Origin: Mycobacterium sp. | GTDB taxonomy: Bacteria > Actinomycetota > Actinomycetes > Mycobacteriales > Mycobacteriaceae | Assembly: GCA_029256565.1 (NCBI GenBank) | Contig: JAQSXQ010000011.1 | Span: 1-16,069 of the forward strand | Direction of reading: 5' to 3' | Length of the DNA: 16,069 nt | In this document: piece by piece, positions 1-7,131 of the stretch | How positions within the stretch are numbered: the stretch's first letter is position 1 | Layout of the letters: every line of letters begins with the position of its first letter | Notes under the pieces: model-generated | The model's database searches: none | The model's input: the letters and a program-made list of their open reading frames with translations, nothing else | Told to the model about the DNA's origin: nothing | Position numbers and translations under genes: made by a program

Positions 1-1
1 C

Positions 2-94
2 ACCGACACACTGAGCACTCTCGTCGTCATCGTCATGCTCATGCTGACCTCCCCGCAGCCGGAAAGTCATCGCTGGCCCCAGAGCGTCGTCTAG
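2..94 (+). CDS. C-terminal end of a possible membrane protein (partial)
   Basis: Reading from base 2, the + strand is open for 30 codons and ends at a TAG at 92-94. The fragment has a hydrophobic run (STLVVIVMLMLT) followed by a short polar tail (SPQPESHRWPQSVV), which would fit a last transmembrane helix and cytoplasmic tail of a transporter. The gene would converge on the amine oxidase that ends at 154. The evidence is only composition and position: the fragment is short, its start is outside the window and no family can be named. It could be a chance open frame. Confidence 0.4.
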   Translation, partial: TDTLSTLVVIVMLMLTSPQPESHRWPQSVV

Positions 95-111
95 CGACAC
101 AGGTCGTCGCT
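93..111. terminator. Weak hairpin between convergent gene ends
   Basis: AGCGAC (93-98) and GTCGCT (106-111) form a 6-bp stem with a 7-base loop, in the short space between the end of the rightward fragment (94) and the end of the amine oxidase gene (154). There is no T-tract. The position suits a bidirectional terminator, but the stem is short and such hairpins are common in GC-rich DNA. The rest of 95-153 shows nothing else. Confidence 0.2.
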
Positions 112-153
112 GGGAAAGCAATTGTGCAGCTCGACAACTCGAAGTCGTTCCTG

Positions 154-1461
154 TCAGCCCACGAGCTCGTCGATGATGCCCCTGGCAACGTGCAGGCCGG
201 ATTCGATGGCTCCGTCGATGAATCCGGCCCATCCGCGGGCGTAGTCCGACCCGGCAAGCCGGATTCGGCGGCTCGTGTCTGCGGCGGCGTGGGCGACTGC
301 GTCGAGTTGATGGGGTGCCAGCATCGGCCAGGTCTCACCGGAGAGCGGGTCGGCGGTCCAGTCGTGTGCGTCGACGGTGATGACCTCCAGCTCGGGTCGC
401 CATTTGCGCAACTCGGCTTCCACGGCACGCGGGTCATTGAGGTCGATCAACCCAGAACGAGGTCCGAAGGCGACGATCAAGCTGTCGCCATCGAGCGGGT
501 ACTCGTATTGAACAAAGTTCAGCACTGATCTGCTGTCCGCCAGGGCGGCGAACCTGCCGACGTCGCCCTTCACCCGGACCCACACCTTCACTCCGGTGGA
601 CGCCTGCCCCTCGGTGGCGACGACGGCCACCCCGTGACTCAATTCCGGTGTGAACGTCATACTTCCGAGAACGTTGAGCGGAACGGTGACCACGACGTGC
701 CGCGATCGAAGGGTGGTGCCGTCGGCGCAGGAAACGGTGACAGCATCGGCGGCCTCGTCGATGTGGATGACCGTGGTGTTCAGCCGAATGTCGGTGCCGG
801 TGGCATCGGCGGTGATGGCCTCGAGCAGGGACCGAGTGCCGCGGGAGAACTTGTGCGTGGCACATGCCTCGAACATCAGCTTCCAGTGACCGCCTGCCAA
901 GGCGCACCATCGCAATGCCTGCGTGTAGCCACCGCGCGCCGGAACCCCGCTGAAGTTCAACGCCCACATCCCATCCAGCAGCGCCCGCTGCTGGGCGTCG
1001 AGGTCGAGCTCGGCGATCTTTTCTGCAACGCTCGCCTGATCCAGGGCTTTGAGCTGGTCGGACAGCGGAAAGCAATCAAAGGGCTGTGGCATGACCTCGC
1101 GCGTGGCGGCGAGCAGTTCGGTCATGGGGCCATCCAGCAGGGCGAGCATGGAGTCGGCCGTACCGGTGAAGACCTCGTCCCCGACGCGCCAGTAGGCCGT
1201 GTCGAGGTCTGGGCTGGCAATCAGATCGAGGCCGTAGCGCGTGACTTCCGCCCATACGTGCGGCTGGATCCAGTGGACCCACGTCCCGCCCATGTCGAGT
1301 TCTCGACCCAACTTGGTGTCGCGCGTCCAGGTGCGGCCGCCCAACCGGTCGCGTGCCTCCAGCAATACGACGCGCACTCCGCGCTGGCGCAGCTCGCGGG
1401 CGGCGGTCACGCCGGCGAAACCGCCGCCGACGATCACCACATCGGTGTCAAAGTCGTTCAC
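154..1461 (-). CDS. FAD-dependent amine oxidase (flavin monoamine oxidase family)
   Basis: Encodes 435 residues, normal for soluble bacterial flavin amine oxidases. The expected reaction is oxidation of a primary or secondary amine to an imine, which hydrolyses to an aldehyde, with release of H2O2. The N-terminal Rossmann motif is VIVGGGFAGVTAA (residues 9-21). It is followed by the acidic E35 for the FAD ribose and by the family signature RLGGRTWT (39-46). The C-terminal FAD segment LAGSDYARGWAGFIDGA (402-418) contains no cysteine, so FAD is probably not covalently bound there as it is in mitochondrial MAO. The GTG start is preceded by AAAGGA at a good distance. It lies 25 bp after the MoaF-like gene and is very likely co-transcribed with it under the TetR-type control region. 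Neighbouring homoprotocatechuate genes suggest an aryl-ethylamine substrate, but a polyamine or other amine cannot be excluded. Confidence 0.9.
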   Translation of the reverse strand: MNDFDTDVVIVGGGFAGVTAARELRQRGVRVVLLEARDRLGGRTWTRDTKLGRELDMGGTWVHWIQPHVWAEVTRYGLDLIASPDLDTAYWRVGDEVFTGTADSMLALLDGPMTELLAATREVMPQPFDCFPLSDQLKALDQASVAEKIAELDLDAQQRALLDGMWALNFSGVPARGGYTQALRWCALAGGHWKLMFEACATHKFSRGTRSLLEAITADATGTDIRLNTTVIHIDEAADAVTVSCADGTTLRSRHVVVTVPLNVLGSMTFTPELSHGVAVVATEGQASTGVKVWVRVKGDVGRFAALADSRSVLNFVQYEYPLDGDSLIVAFGPRSGLIDLNDPRAVEAELRKWRPELEVITVDAHDWTADPLSGETWPMLAPHQLDAVAHAAADTSRRIRLAGSDYARGWAGFIDGAIESGLHVARGIIDELVG

Positions 1462-1486
1462 GTCGACGTCCTTTCGACCCGGTAGC

Positions 1487-2281
1487 TCAGTCAGTCGGGT
1501 AGGAGGTGTCGTTCAGCACGGTGAATCGACTGTCGAATGGCAGATGCACGGGCGCCAGAGTCGGCCCGTCCCAACAAAACATTCGGCCGATCGTTCGTTG
1601 GTTGTGGAGGTCGACGACGAGGATGGATTCCACCGGCATCACGGTTTCGCTCCAGTGCAGGATCACGATGCCGTCGGCGAGTTCGAACACCTGGATCGGG
1701 TCGGTGTCGGCGAGTCCCGCTTCGCCACCCTTGACGCAGTGCCACACGAAGGTGCCGACATTGAGATAGATATGCTCGTAATGCTCGGTTGGGCTGTAGC
1801 GGTAGTAGATTCGCTTGCCGACGAGCTCCTTGGACGGCTGCAGCGCTTCAATGGCGCCGGTGCCGGCCAACCGGCCGCTGATCACGTCGGTGCGCATTCG
1901 GATCGCGCCATCTCGGTCGACGAAGGACGAGTCGGCGACGGTCACCTTGCCGTTGTTGCGGTCCATCACCATCGATACGTCGCTCGAGCCAACGCCGTCG
2001 CCCTTCACGAAGTCGACGAAGAAGATGCCCGGATGGACCTCGACGGCTCGATAGGGGTGGGTGCCGGTCGCTCCGACCCCTTCGCCGGCGGTGATCGTCC
2101 ATGTGACATGGCCTGCGTCGAATCGATGTGTGATCTCCCAACCGTTCTCGAAGCCGATCTCGATGTCTGCGCCCTCCAGTGACGTACTCGTTGGGAGGCT
2201 GGGTTCGCCGAACCCGTCGAGCATGGTGGTGACGGCCGGCCATTCGTCCTGCGGGATGTAGCCGCGGTCGGCTGTGTTCAT
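1487..2281 (-). CDS. MoaF-like protein, copy 1
   Basis: Encodes 264 residues in two halves, matching the MoaF N-terminal domain (about 30-125) and the MoaF C-terminal domain (about 150-240). The second half carries ELVGKRIYYRYS, YEHIYLN, FVWHCVKG and RTIGRMF. The same pattern recurs in the second copy at 6216-7064, so the two are paralogues. The family name comes from a 'molybdenum cofactor F' label, but no other moco gene is present here. From memory, a MoaF-type gene also belongs to the monoamine-regulated moa operon of Klebsiella, which fits the amine oxidase directly downstream (25-bp gap). Biochemical function is not established; a binding protein or a lyase/dehydratase acting on the amine substrate are both possible. 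No signal peptide is seen, so it is probably cytoplasmic. The ATG start has GAGGAG six bases upstream. It is the first gene after the paired palindromic operators. Confidence 0.8.
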   Translation of the reverse strand: MNTADRGYIPQDEWPAVTTMLDGFGEPSLPTSTSLEGADIEIGFENGWEITHRFDAGHVTWTITAGEGVGATGTHPYRAVEVHPGIFFVDFVKGDGVGSSDVSMVMDRNNGKVTVADSSFVDRDGAIRMRTDVISGRLAGTGAIEALQPSKELVGKRIYYRYSPTEHYEHIYLNVGTFVWHCVKGGEAGLADTDPIQVFELADGIVILHWSETVMPVESILVVDLHNQRTIGRMFCWDGPTLAPVHLPFDSRFTVLNDTSYPTD

Positions 2282-2329
2282 CGGATACTCCTCGTGAGGA
2301 TTGGTGGGCGGCGCAACTCACACCGAAAC

Positions 2330-2343
2330 TAAGCAATTGCTTA
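2330..2343. promoter_or_regulatory. Palindromic operator, copy 1 (TetR-type)
   Basis: TAAGCAATTGCTTA is a perfect 14-bp inverted repeat, identical to the copy at 2353-2366. The two centres are 23 bp apart, about two helical turns. It lies between the divergent MoaF-like gene (start 2281) and the TetR-family gene, where a TetR protein would be expected to bind its own operator. For the leftward promoter described below it falls at about the transcription start. Confidence 0.75.
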
Positions 2344-2349
2344 AATCAC

Positions 2350-2378
2350 AGTTAAGCAATTGCTTAGTTCTGTGTCAA
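2350..2378 (-). promoter_or_regulatory. Candidate promoter for the MoaF-like / amine oxidase unit
   Basis: On the - strand a perfect TTGACA (2378-2373) is followed after 17 bases by TTAACT (2355-2350). Transcription would start near 2343, giving a leader of about 60 bases before the MoaF-like ATG. The operator at 2353-2366 lies in the spacer and the one at 2330-2343 at the start point. This is the arrangement of a repressed promoter. The -10 match is modest, so the call rests mainly on the -35, the spacing and the operators. Confidence 0.5.
2353..2366. promoter_or_regulatory. Palindromic operator, copy 2 (TetR-type)
   Basis: A second perfect copy of TAAGCAATTGCTTA. It sits almost entirely within the 17-bp spacer between a TTGACA -35 and a TTAACT -10 reading leftward, so a bound dimer would block RNA polymerase. 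It is AT-rich in an otherwise GC-rich neighbourhood. It also covers the TTG at 2360 that could otherwise be taken as the start of the regulator gene. Confidence 0.75.
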
Positions 2379-2386
2379 GAGTCAAT

Positions 2387-2995
2387 ATGGGCGTACGCAA
2401 CTGTGCCTATGCTGACGCGGTGAAGGACGCGTCGAAGAACCTCAACTATGGCCAGGGACGAGAAGCTCTCCTGCAGGCCGCAGTAAGGGTGGTTGCCGAT
2501 AAAGGACTGCGTGGTATGACTTTTCGCGCCGTTGCCGACGAGGCTGGGGTGAACAACACGCTGATCGCCCATCACTTCGGATCCCGCGACAAGATGTTGG
2601 CCGCCGCACTCGAGTGGAGCGTGGATCGCTCCATCGCCGGCGCCGATTTATCGGAGTATGGAAGCGATGCTGCGGCGTTTCGGACTGCGTTGATCGACAA
2701 CGTGTTGTCCGAACCAGACTCTGCGGCGTTCCAGTACGAGATGATTCTCGAAGCCAGGAGACGCCCGGAACTGCAGCCGACCGTACGAGAGCTCTACCGC
2801 AAGTACGTGGCCAAGCTCGCGGCCGGCCGCCTTCGCGACGGCGAACCGGCGAGCGATGGATTGAACTTGGCACTCTTCGCCGCGCTCGACGGACTCATGC
2901 TGCAATACGTCAGCGGCGCCATCACCGCCGATCAGGTCGCCGACGCCATCGACTCGTTGGCGAAGGCCGTGAATGGCGCCGTCGTCGCGGACTGA
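2387..2995 (+). CDS. TetR/AcrR-family transcriptional regulator
   Basis: Encodes 202 residues from the ATG at 2387. The N-terminal DNA-binding domain runs from about residue 24 to 70 (REALLQAAVRVVADKG, then MTFRAVADEAGV and LIAHHFGSRDKML), a clear TetR helix-turn-helix with the usual H-F-x-S/N-x-x-x-L pattern. The remaining helical region is the ligand-binding and dimer part and is not conserved enough to name the ligand. The gene is divergent from the MoaF-like/amine oxidase pair and faces the two 14-bp palindromes, so it most likely represses that pair and itself in response to the substrate or an intermediate. Start choice: a TTG at 2360 lies inside the operator and is unlikely; a GTG at 2420 is also possible and would give 191 residues. 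No strong ribosome binding site precedes the ATG, so a leaderless or short-leader message is possible. Confidence 0.88.
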   Translation: MGVRNCAYADAVKDASKNLNYGQGREALLQAAVRVVADKGLRGMTFRAVADEAGVNNTLIAHHFGSRDKMLAAALEWSVDRSIAGADLSEYGSDAAAFRTALIDNVLSEPDSAAFQYEMILEARRRPELQPTVRELYRKYVAKLAAGRLRDGEPASDGLNLALFAALDGLMLQYVSGAITADQVADAIDSLAKAVNGAVVAD

Positions 2996-3009
2996 CGACG
3001 TCGTGGTTC

Positions 3010-3027
3010 ACACCGTCTCGCCGGTGT
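3010..3027. terminator. Hairpin between convergent TetR and SDR genes
   Basis: ACACCG (3010-3015) pairs with CGGTGT (3022-3027) around a 6-base loop, in the 35-bp gap between the stop codons of the TetR gene (2995) and the long leftward operon (3031). A 10-bp palindrome ACGACGTCGT lies just before it (2995-3004). There is no T-tract, as is often so in actinobacteria. The convergent position supports a bidirectional terminator. Confidence 0.35.
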
Positions 3028-3030
3028 ACG

Positions 3031-3810
3031 TCAGTAAGTCGTGAAGTTCAGTGTTCCGAGGGCGGACCGAACGTGGACGCCGTGGTGGACGATCAGGGTG
3101 GCGCCATTCGTCGGGAAGCTCAGCGGTGAGGCAAGGAACAGAACGTGATTGGCGACGTCGCGTGCGGAGAGCACTGGCAGGCCCGTCGAGGCGAACCCGT
3201 CGGGGTGATCGAGGTCGGCGCGGGACATCGGGGTGTCCACGATCCCTGGGCACAGTGCGTTGACCCGCACTCGGGGATAGTCGACGGACAGCGACTTCGC
3301 CAGCATCACCAGGGCGCCCTTCGACGCGCTGTAGGCAGCCATGCCCTCGAAGGCGACCATGGCGGAGTCGGACGCAAGGAACACCAAGATGCCGATGTCA
3401 CTGCCCGCCAGGTGAGCGATCGAGTGTTTGGCGAGGAGGAAGTTGCCGCGGACGTTGACCGCTTGGACGCGGTCCCACTCTTCGACGCTCACATCGACGA
3501 CGCGCTTGCCGACGGGGCCAGATATGCCCGCGCAGCCGCAGACGGAGTCGACGGCACCGAAGACGTCCAGCGCATGCTGGATGGCCCTTTCGACGTCCGA
3601 CTCGTCAGTGATGTCGGTGCAGACGAATTCGACTCGCCCTCCCCGATTGCGGTGCAAGTCGGCGACTGCCTGCCCGGCTGGATCACGATCGACGATGACG
3701 ACCTTCGCGCCTGCTGCAGCGAACGCGTCGACGCAGGCGCGCCCGATTCCCGAACCGCCACCGGTCACCACCGCGACGCGCCCGTTGAGCCGGATGTCCA
3801 TGTGGGTCAT
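3031..3810 (-). CDS. Short-chain dehydrogenase/reductase (SDR) 1
   Basis: Encodes 259 residues, a classical SDR. The cofactor motif is TGGGSGIG (16-23). D41 after the second strand favours NAD(H). CAG (93-95) replaces the more usual NAG. N119 and the catalytic set S147, Y160 and K164 (in YSASK) are all present. It should interconvert a secondary alcohol and a ketone; the substrate is unknown. The ATG start overlaps the stop of SDR2 by four bases (ATGA), so the two are translationally coupled and may act together. The C-terminus is somewhat unusual (IVHHGVHV instead of the common VDGG). A longer upstream open frame to 3948 is antisense-like in composition and overlaps SDR2, so it is not used. 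In this cluster an oxidation of the benzylic hydroxyl of an aryl-ethanolamine is a reasonable but unproved role. It is the last gene of the leftward operon. Confidence 0.88.
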   Translation of the reverse strand: MTHMDIRLNGRVAVVTGGGSGIGRACVDAFAAAGAKVVIVDRDPAGQAVADLHRNRGGRVEFVCTDITDESDVERAIQHALDVFGAVDSVCGCAGISGPVGKRVVDVSVEEWDRVQAVNVRGNFLLAKHSIAHLAGSDIGILVFLASDSAMVAFEGMAAYSASKGALVMLAKSLSVDYPRVRVNALCPGIVDTPMSRADLDHPDGFASTGLPVLSARDVANHVLFLASPLSFPTNGATLIVHHGVHVRSALGTLNFTTY

Positions 3811-4646
3811 GCCTCGCTGAGGGGAGTGACGGTGGTGACGGTCAGGTGCTCGGCGAAGGCGATGGTGCCCGGGTCGACGGCGTGCAGCCCACCGTCGACT
3901 GGCAGCACGGCGGCGTTGACGTAGGACGCCGACGGCGACAAGAGCCACGCGATGGTGGCGGCGACCTCGGCCGCGTGCGCCGGTCTCGGCAGGGGAGACA
4001 GGGCGGTGGCCAGCTGGTAGGCCTCTTCACCGTCGATGCCGCGCTGACGGCCGAGTTCGGCCATCTCCTCGTCGGCCATCTCCGTGCGCGTCCATGCAGG
4101 ACAGACGACGTTGGCGCGCAGCCCCTTTGGGCCGTAGTCCACGCCCACCGACTGGACGAGCATCGAGAAGCCCGCCTTCGAGGCGTTGTAGGCAGTGTTC
4201 CCGGCGGAGGCACGCAGCCCGCTCAGCGACGAGACGCCGACGACGGATCCCTTGGCATCGACCAGATGGGGGAGGGCGTGGTGCAGCAGGTGAAACGGCG
4301 CGGTGAGGTTGGTGTCCATCGTTGTCGCCCAATCCTCTTCAGAGAGTTCAGCAACCGGTCCTGGGCGGATGATGCCTGCGTTGAGCACCACCGCGTCGAG
4401 TCGCCCGAAGCGGTCCACGGTGCCGTCGACCAGCCCGCGAACTGCCTGCGGATCGGTCACGTCGACGGCGGTGGCGTGAATGGACGGCCTGGTTGCCACC
4501 CGTTGCAGCGCTTCGAGGCGGCGGCCGCAAATGACGACCGTCCATCCCTGGGCACTCAGGGTCTCGGCGGATGCCGCGCCGATCCCGCTGCCGCCACCGG
4601 TGACGATAGCGACTCTGGCTGTTGGGTTTTCGCTAGTCGTCGACAC
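3807..4646 (-). CDS. Short-chain dehydrogenase/reductase (SDR) 2
   Basis: Encodes 279 residues from a GTG preceded by a strong AAGGAAG. Classical SDR features: TGGGSGIG (16-23), NAG (89-91), N113, and the catalytic S140, Y153 and K157 (YNASK). GRR (41-43) follows the second strand and suggests NADP(H) rather than NAD(H), so the two neighbouring SDRs may use different cofactors. The VDGG near the C-terminus (250-253) is typical; the tail after it is about 25 residues longer than usual. The gene lies 32 bp after the permease and overlaps SDR1 by four bases. A pair with different cofactor preference could oxidise and re-reduce a stereocentre or act on two intermediates, but the substrate is unknown. 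The reading frame stays open upstream into the permease gene, and that extension is a shadow. Confidence 0.88.
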   Translation of the reverse strand: MSTTSENPTARVAIVTGGGSGIGAASAETLSAQGWTVVICGRRLEALQRVATRPSIHATAVDVTDPQAVRGLVDGTVDRFGRLDAVVLNAGIIRPGPVAELSEEDWATTMDTNLTAPFHLLHHALPHLVDAKGSVVGVSSLSGLRASAGNTAYNASKAGFSMLVQSVGVDYGPKGLRANVVCPAWTRTEMADEEMAELGRQRGIDGEEAYQLATALSPLPRPAHAAEVAATIAWLLSPSASYVNAAVLPVDGGLHAVDPGTIAFAEHLTVTTVTPLSEA

Positions 4647-4678
4647 GTATCTTCCTTCGTGTGACGGGCTACGGACTA

Positions 4679-6145
4679 TCAGACCAGGGCGGCCTGGTAG
4701 TCGACTCCCGGTCGAATGGCGGCCCATGCATAGCCTGCGGCGGCGAACGCCGGAATCAGGATCAGCAGCCACTTGGCGATGCCACCCTGGCCGCCCAGCA
4801 GGACCTCGTAGTTGGTGATCGCCAGGTAGGCGACGTACCCGAAACCGGCGATCGACAGGCCAGGCCCTATCACCGTCACCCAGGGGCTCTTTTCGAGCTT
4901 CGTTCTGGCGAAGAACGCCATCACCGACACCGAGGTCAGAATGAGGATGGCGATCAGCGCTACGGTTCCCAGTGACAGCAGCCAACTGAACGTGACCGCA
5001 ATGGGATCGGCCCCGGCGAACTGGAAGCCCGCGAGGACGACGGCCAGCAGCGCGCCGACACAGAGTGCGGCGGCGGTGGGGGTGCCCGAAGTGCGGCTTG
5101 CAGTTCCCAGACGGGCGGGCAGGACGTGTGCGCGGCCTAGGGCGTAGACGTAACGGGCGAACATGTTCTGGAATCCGACGAGCATCGCGATGAAGCTGGT
5201 CACCACCAACACCTCCAAGGTGGTGCTCAGCCAAGCTCCCACCTCCTTCTCGGCGATGGCGAACACGAAACCGGCGGGATCCTCGGCCGCTGCGGACTGC
5301 ACAGATTCATTTCCCACGGAGTTGCCGAGCGCCCAGGCGGTGAGTGCGTAGAAGCCTCCGATGAACGCGATCGATCCGTAGACCGCACGGGGGATCGTCC
5401 GGCGAGGGTCCTTGGCTTCTTCGGAGAACACCACTGTCGCCTCGAATCCGGTGAAGCACGCGAAGGCGAACAGGAATGCCACGCCGAGGCCGGGGCCGAC
5501 GAGGTCGGAGGGATCGAAGGCCGCCAATGAGTTGCCCGACGCTCCGCCCCCGCCGGCAATGATCGCGACATCGAGCACGACGAAGGCAGCGATTTCCAGT
5601 GCCACCAAGATTCCCAGCACCTTGAGACTGAGGTCGATACCCAACATGACCAGACCGGTCACCGCGGCGAGCGCAACGAACAGGATCACCCAGGGGGGAA
5701 GGTCGACGCCGACCTTGTCGGCGATCAGTGACTGGGCGAAGACCGAGAACTGGGACCACAGCGCCGACTGCAAGGTGCCGTAGAACAAGATCGCCAGCGC
5801 GGCGCCGGCGGTAGCGGCTCGCGCGCCGAGGCCCTGGGCGATGTAGGCGACGAAGCCACCGGCGTTGGTGATGTGGCGGCTCATCGCCACGTAGCCGATT
5901 GAGAACACCGCAAACAGTAGAGCTGCCAACAAGTACACGAAGGGTGCCGTGGCCCCTTGGGCGGAGAACACGATGGGTGATGCACCCACCAGGGCTGCCA
6001 TCGGTGCCACCGCGGCGACGACGAAGAATATGATCGCCCCCGCCCCGAGCTGGCCGGACCGCAGGCCCGCCCGGTCAGAAGCCGGCGGTGAGATCATCTG
6101 TGCGTCTTTGCCTTCGCTGAAGGGTGACGCTTCGAGGTTGGACAT
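4679..6145 (-). CDS. APC-family amino acid/amine permease
   Basis: Encodes 488 residues with about twelve hydrophobic segments, the normal size for the amino acid-polyamine-organocation family. The first helix contains the glycine-rich GAGAIIFFVVAAVAPMAAL region (34-52). The conserved stretch between helices is present as FTGFEATVVFSEEAKDPRRT (231-250), with the GFE of APC permeases, followed by IPRAVYGS. It would import an amino acid or an amine in symport with a cation across the cytoplasmic membrane. Its place between the second MoaF-like gene (70-bp gap) and the SDR pair (32-bp gap) makes uptake of the amine growth substrate the best guess. The start ATG has GGAG six bases upstream. Exact substrate cannot be read from the sequence. 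Confidence 0.9.
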   Translation of the reverse strand: MSNLEASPFSEGKDAQMISPPASDRAGLRSGQLGAGAIIFFVVAAVAPMAALVGASPIVFSAQGATAPFVYLLAALLFAVFSIGYVAMSRHITNAGGFVAYIAQGLGARAATAGAALAILFYGTLQSALWSQFSVFAQSLIADKVGVDLPPWVILFVALAAVTGLVMLGIDLSLKVLGILVALEIAAFVVLDVAIIAGGGGASGNSLAAFDPSDLVGPGLGVAFLFAFACFTGFEATVVFSEEAKDPRRTIPRAVYGSIAFIGGFYALTAWALGNSVGNESVQSAAAEDPAGFVFAIAEKEVGAWLSTTLEVLVVTSFIAMLVGFQNMFARYVYALGRAHVLPARLGTASRTSGTPTAAALCVGALLAVVLAGFQFAGADPIAVTFSWLLSLGTVALIAILILTSVSVMAFFARTKLEKSPWVTVIGPGLSIAGFGYVAYLAITNYEVLLGGQGGIAKWLLILIPAFAAAGYAWAAIRPGVDYQAALV

Positions 6146-6215
6146 GGACGACTCCGAGGTAGGGGTGTGTGGAGCGAGGGCTTGTGGACGACTGCTTGGG
6201 GCGGCGGGTTGCGGG

Positions 6216-7064
6216 TCAGTTGGTGTGGGTGGCCGGGCCGGGCCGGGCTTCGTCGATCCCCGGGGTGCGATCGAATTCCTGGGCGTAGGACCCCATCGTG
6301 ATGTTGACCAGCTCCCCGGTCATCTGATCGAGGGCGAACTGAATGCCGACCGTCCGATGTGCGGCCAAGTCGATGAGGACCATGCCCTCGACACCCAGGT
6401 TCTTCTCCAGCCACGCGAACAGATACGTGTTGTCGCGCAGCTTCCAGTAGGTGCAGCGTTCGGTGTCTCCGACGCCCACTTCGGTTCCTCCGACGCAGAG
6501 CCAGGTGAACAGGTTCTCGTTGAGGTAGACGTGGTCGTACACATCGGCACTGCTGTAGGCATAGCGCACGCGGCGGCCGATGAGTTCATCGGTGACGGTG
6601 TGTGCGTCGTCCTGGGACGCTTTGGTGCCGGCGATCGTTCCTTGGAACCAACGTTGCCGCGCCAGATGGGGATCGGGCATCAGCCCGAGTTCGGCGATCG
6701 CACCCGTCACGTGTCCGCTGGTGAGGTCGAGCGCGGCGCTGACGACGACGGGATGATCGTCGACGGATCGCAGGTAATGCAGGTAGAACAGTCCGGGCTG
6801 CATCTCGAACAGTTCGTAGCCGTCCTGACCGTTCTGCAGCTCGGCGCCGTCGCGGGAGACGCTCCACGTCACGTCGGTGGCGGTGAAGTGCTGCGTCAGG
6901 GTGAAGGTGTCTCCGCCGTCGACGAAGCGAGCCGCCAGGACCAGTTCCTTGCCGTCGAGGGCCGTGCTATGGGCCGGCCGGTACTCGTCGAAACCGTCGG
7001 CCATTTCGGTGAGCGGTGCCCACGTTGTCTTGTCCCAGCTGAAGGTGGTTGTCGAAGCGCTCAT
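6216..7064 (-). CDS. MoaF-like protein, copy 2
   Basis: Encodes 282 residues with the same two-part MoaF architecture as the copy at 1487-2281. The N-terminal domain covers about 36-128 (LDGKELVLAARF, VTWSV, MQPGLFYLHYL). The C-terminal domain covers about 160-250, with ELIGRRVRYAYSS, YDHVYLN, LFTWLCVGG, DTERC and HRTVGIQF. Shared residues across the C-terminal halves are numerous, but the N-terminal halves differ, so this is an old duplication rather than a recent one. It sits in the catabolic operon between the aldehyde dehydrogenase (67-bp gap) and the permease (70-bp gap), with no molybdenum-cofactor genes nearby. Its role is unknown. It may bind or transform the amine before the aldehyde dehydrogenase acts. 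ATG start with AGGAGA at a good distance; a short Gly/Pro-rich tail ends the protein; no signal peptide. Confidence 0.82.
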   Translation of the reverse strand: MSASTTTFSWDKTTWAPLTEMADGFDEYRPAHSTALDGKELVLAARFVDGGDTFTLTQHFTATDVTWSVSRDGAELQNGQDGYELFEMQPGLFYLHYLRSVDDHPVVVSAALDLTSGHVTGAIAELGLMPDPHLARQRWFQGTIAGTKASQDDAHTVTDELIGRRVRYAYSSADVYDHVYLNENLFTWLCVGGTEVGVGDTERCTYWKLRDNTYLFAWLEKNLGVEGMVLIDLAAHRTVGIQFALDQMTGELVNITMGSYAQEFDRTPGIDEARPGPATHTN

Positions 7065-7131
7065 TCAATCTCTCCTGCGTTCTGTGTGGCGTAGTGGCTT
7101 GCGTTCTCGGGTGTGCCCTGAGCGTGCGTCG

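Noticed and set aside
634..2182. Long + strand open frames (634-1485 and 1241-2182) opposite the amine oxidase and MoaF-like genes
   Set aside because: They are antisense to genes with clear family motifs, have Gly/Val/Asp-rich low-information translations and no recognisable domain; long antisense frames are expected in GC-rich DNA.
2360..2386. TTG at 2360 as start of the TetR gene
   Set aside because: It lies within a perfect palindromic operator, and no ribosome binding site precedes it; ATG 2387 or GTG 2420 fits better.
3807..5234. A 475-codon reading for SDR2 extending into the permease gene
   Set aside because: The first 196 codons are Arg/Pro-rich and lie over the permease coding sequence; the SDR fold begins just after the GTG at 4646, which has a strong ribosome binding site.
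1487..7064. Molybdenum cofactor biosynthesis as the function of the MoaF-like genes
   Set aside because: No moco synthesis gene or molybdoenzyme is seen in the window; all neighbours are amine and aromatic catabolism genes.
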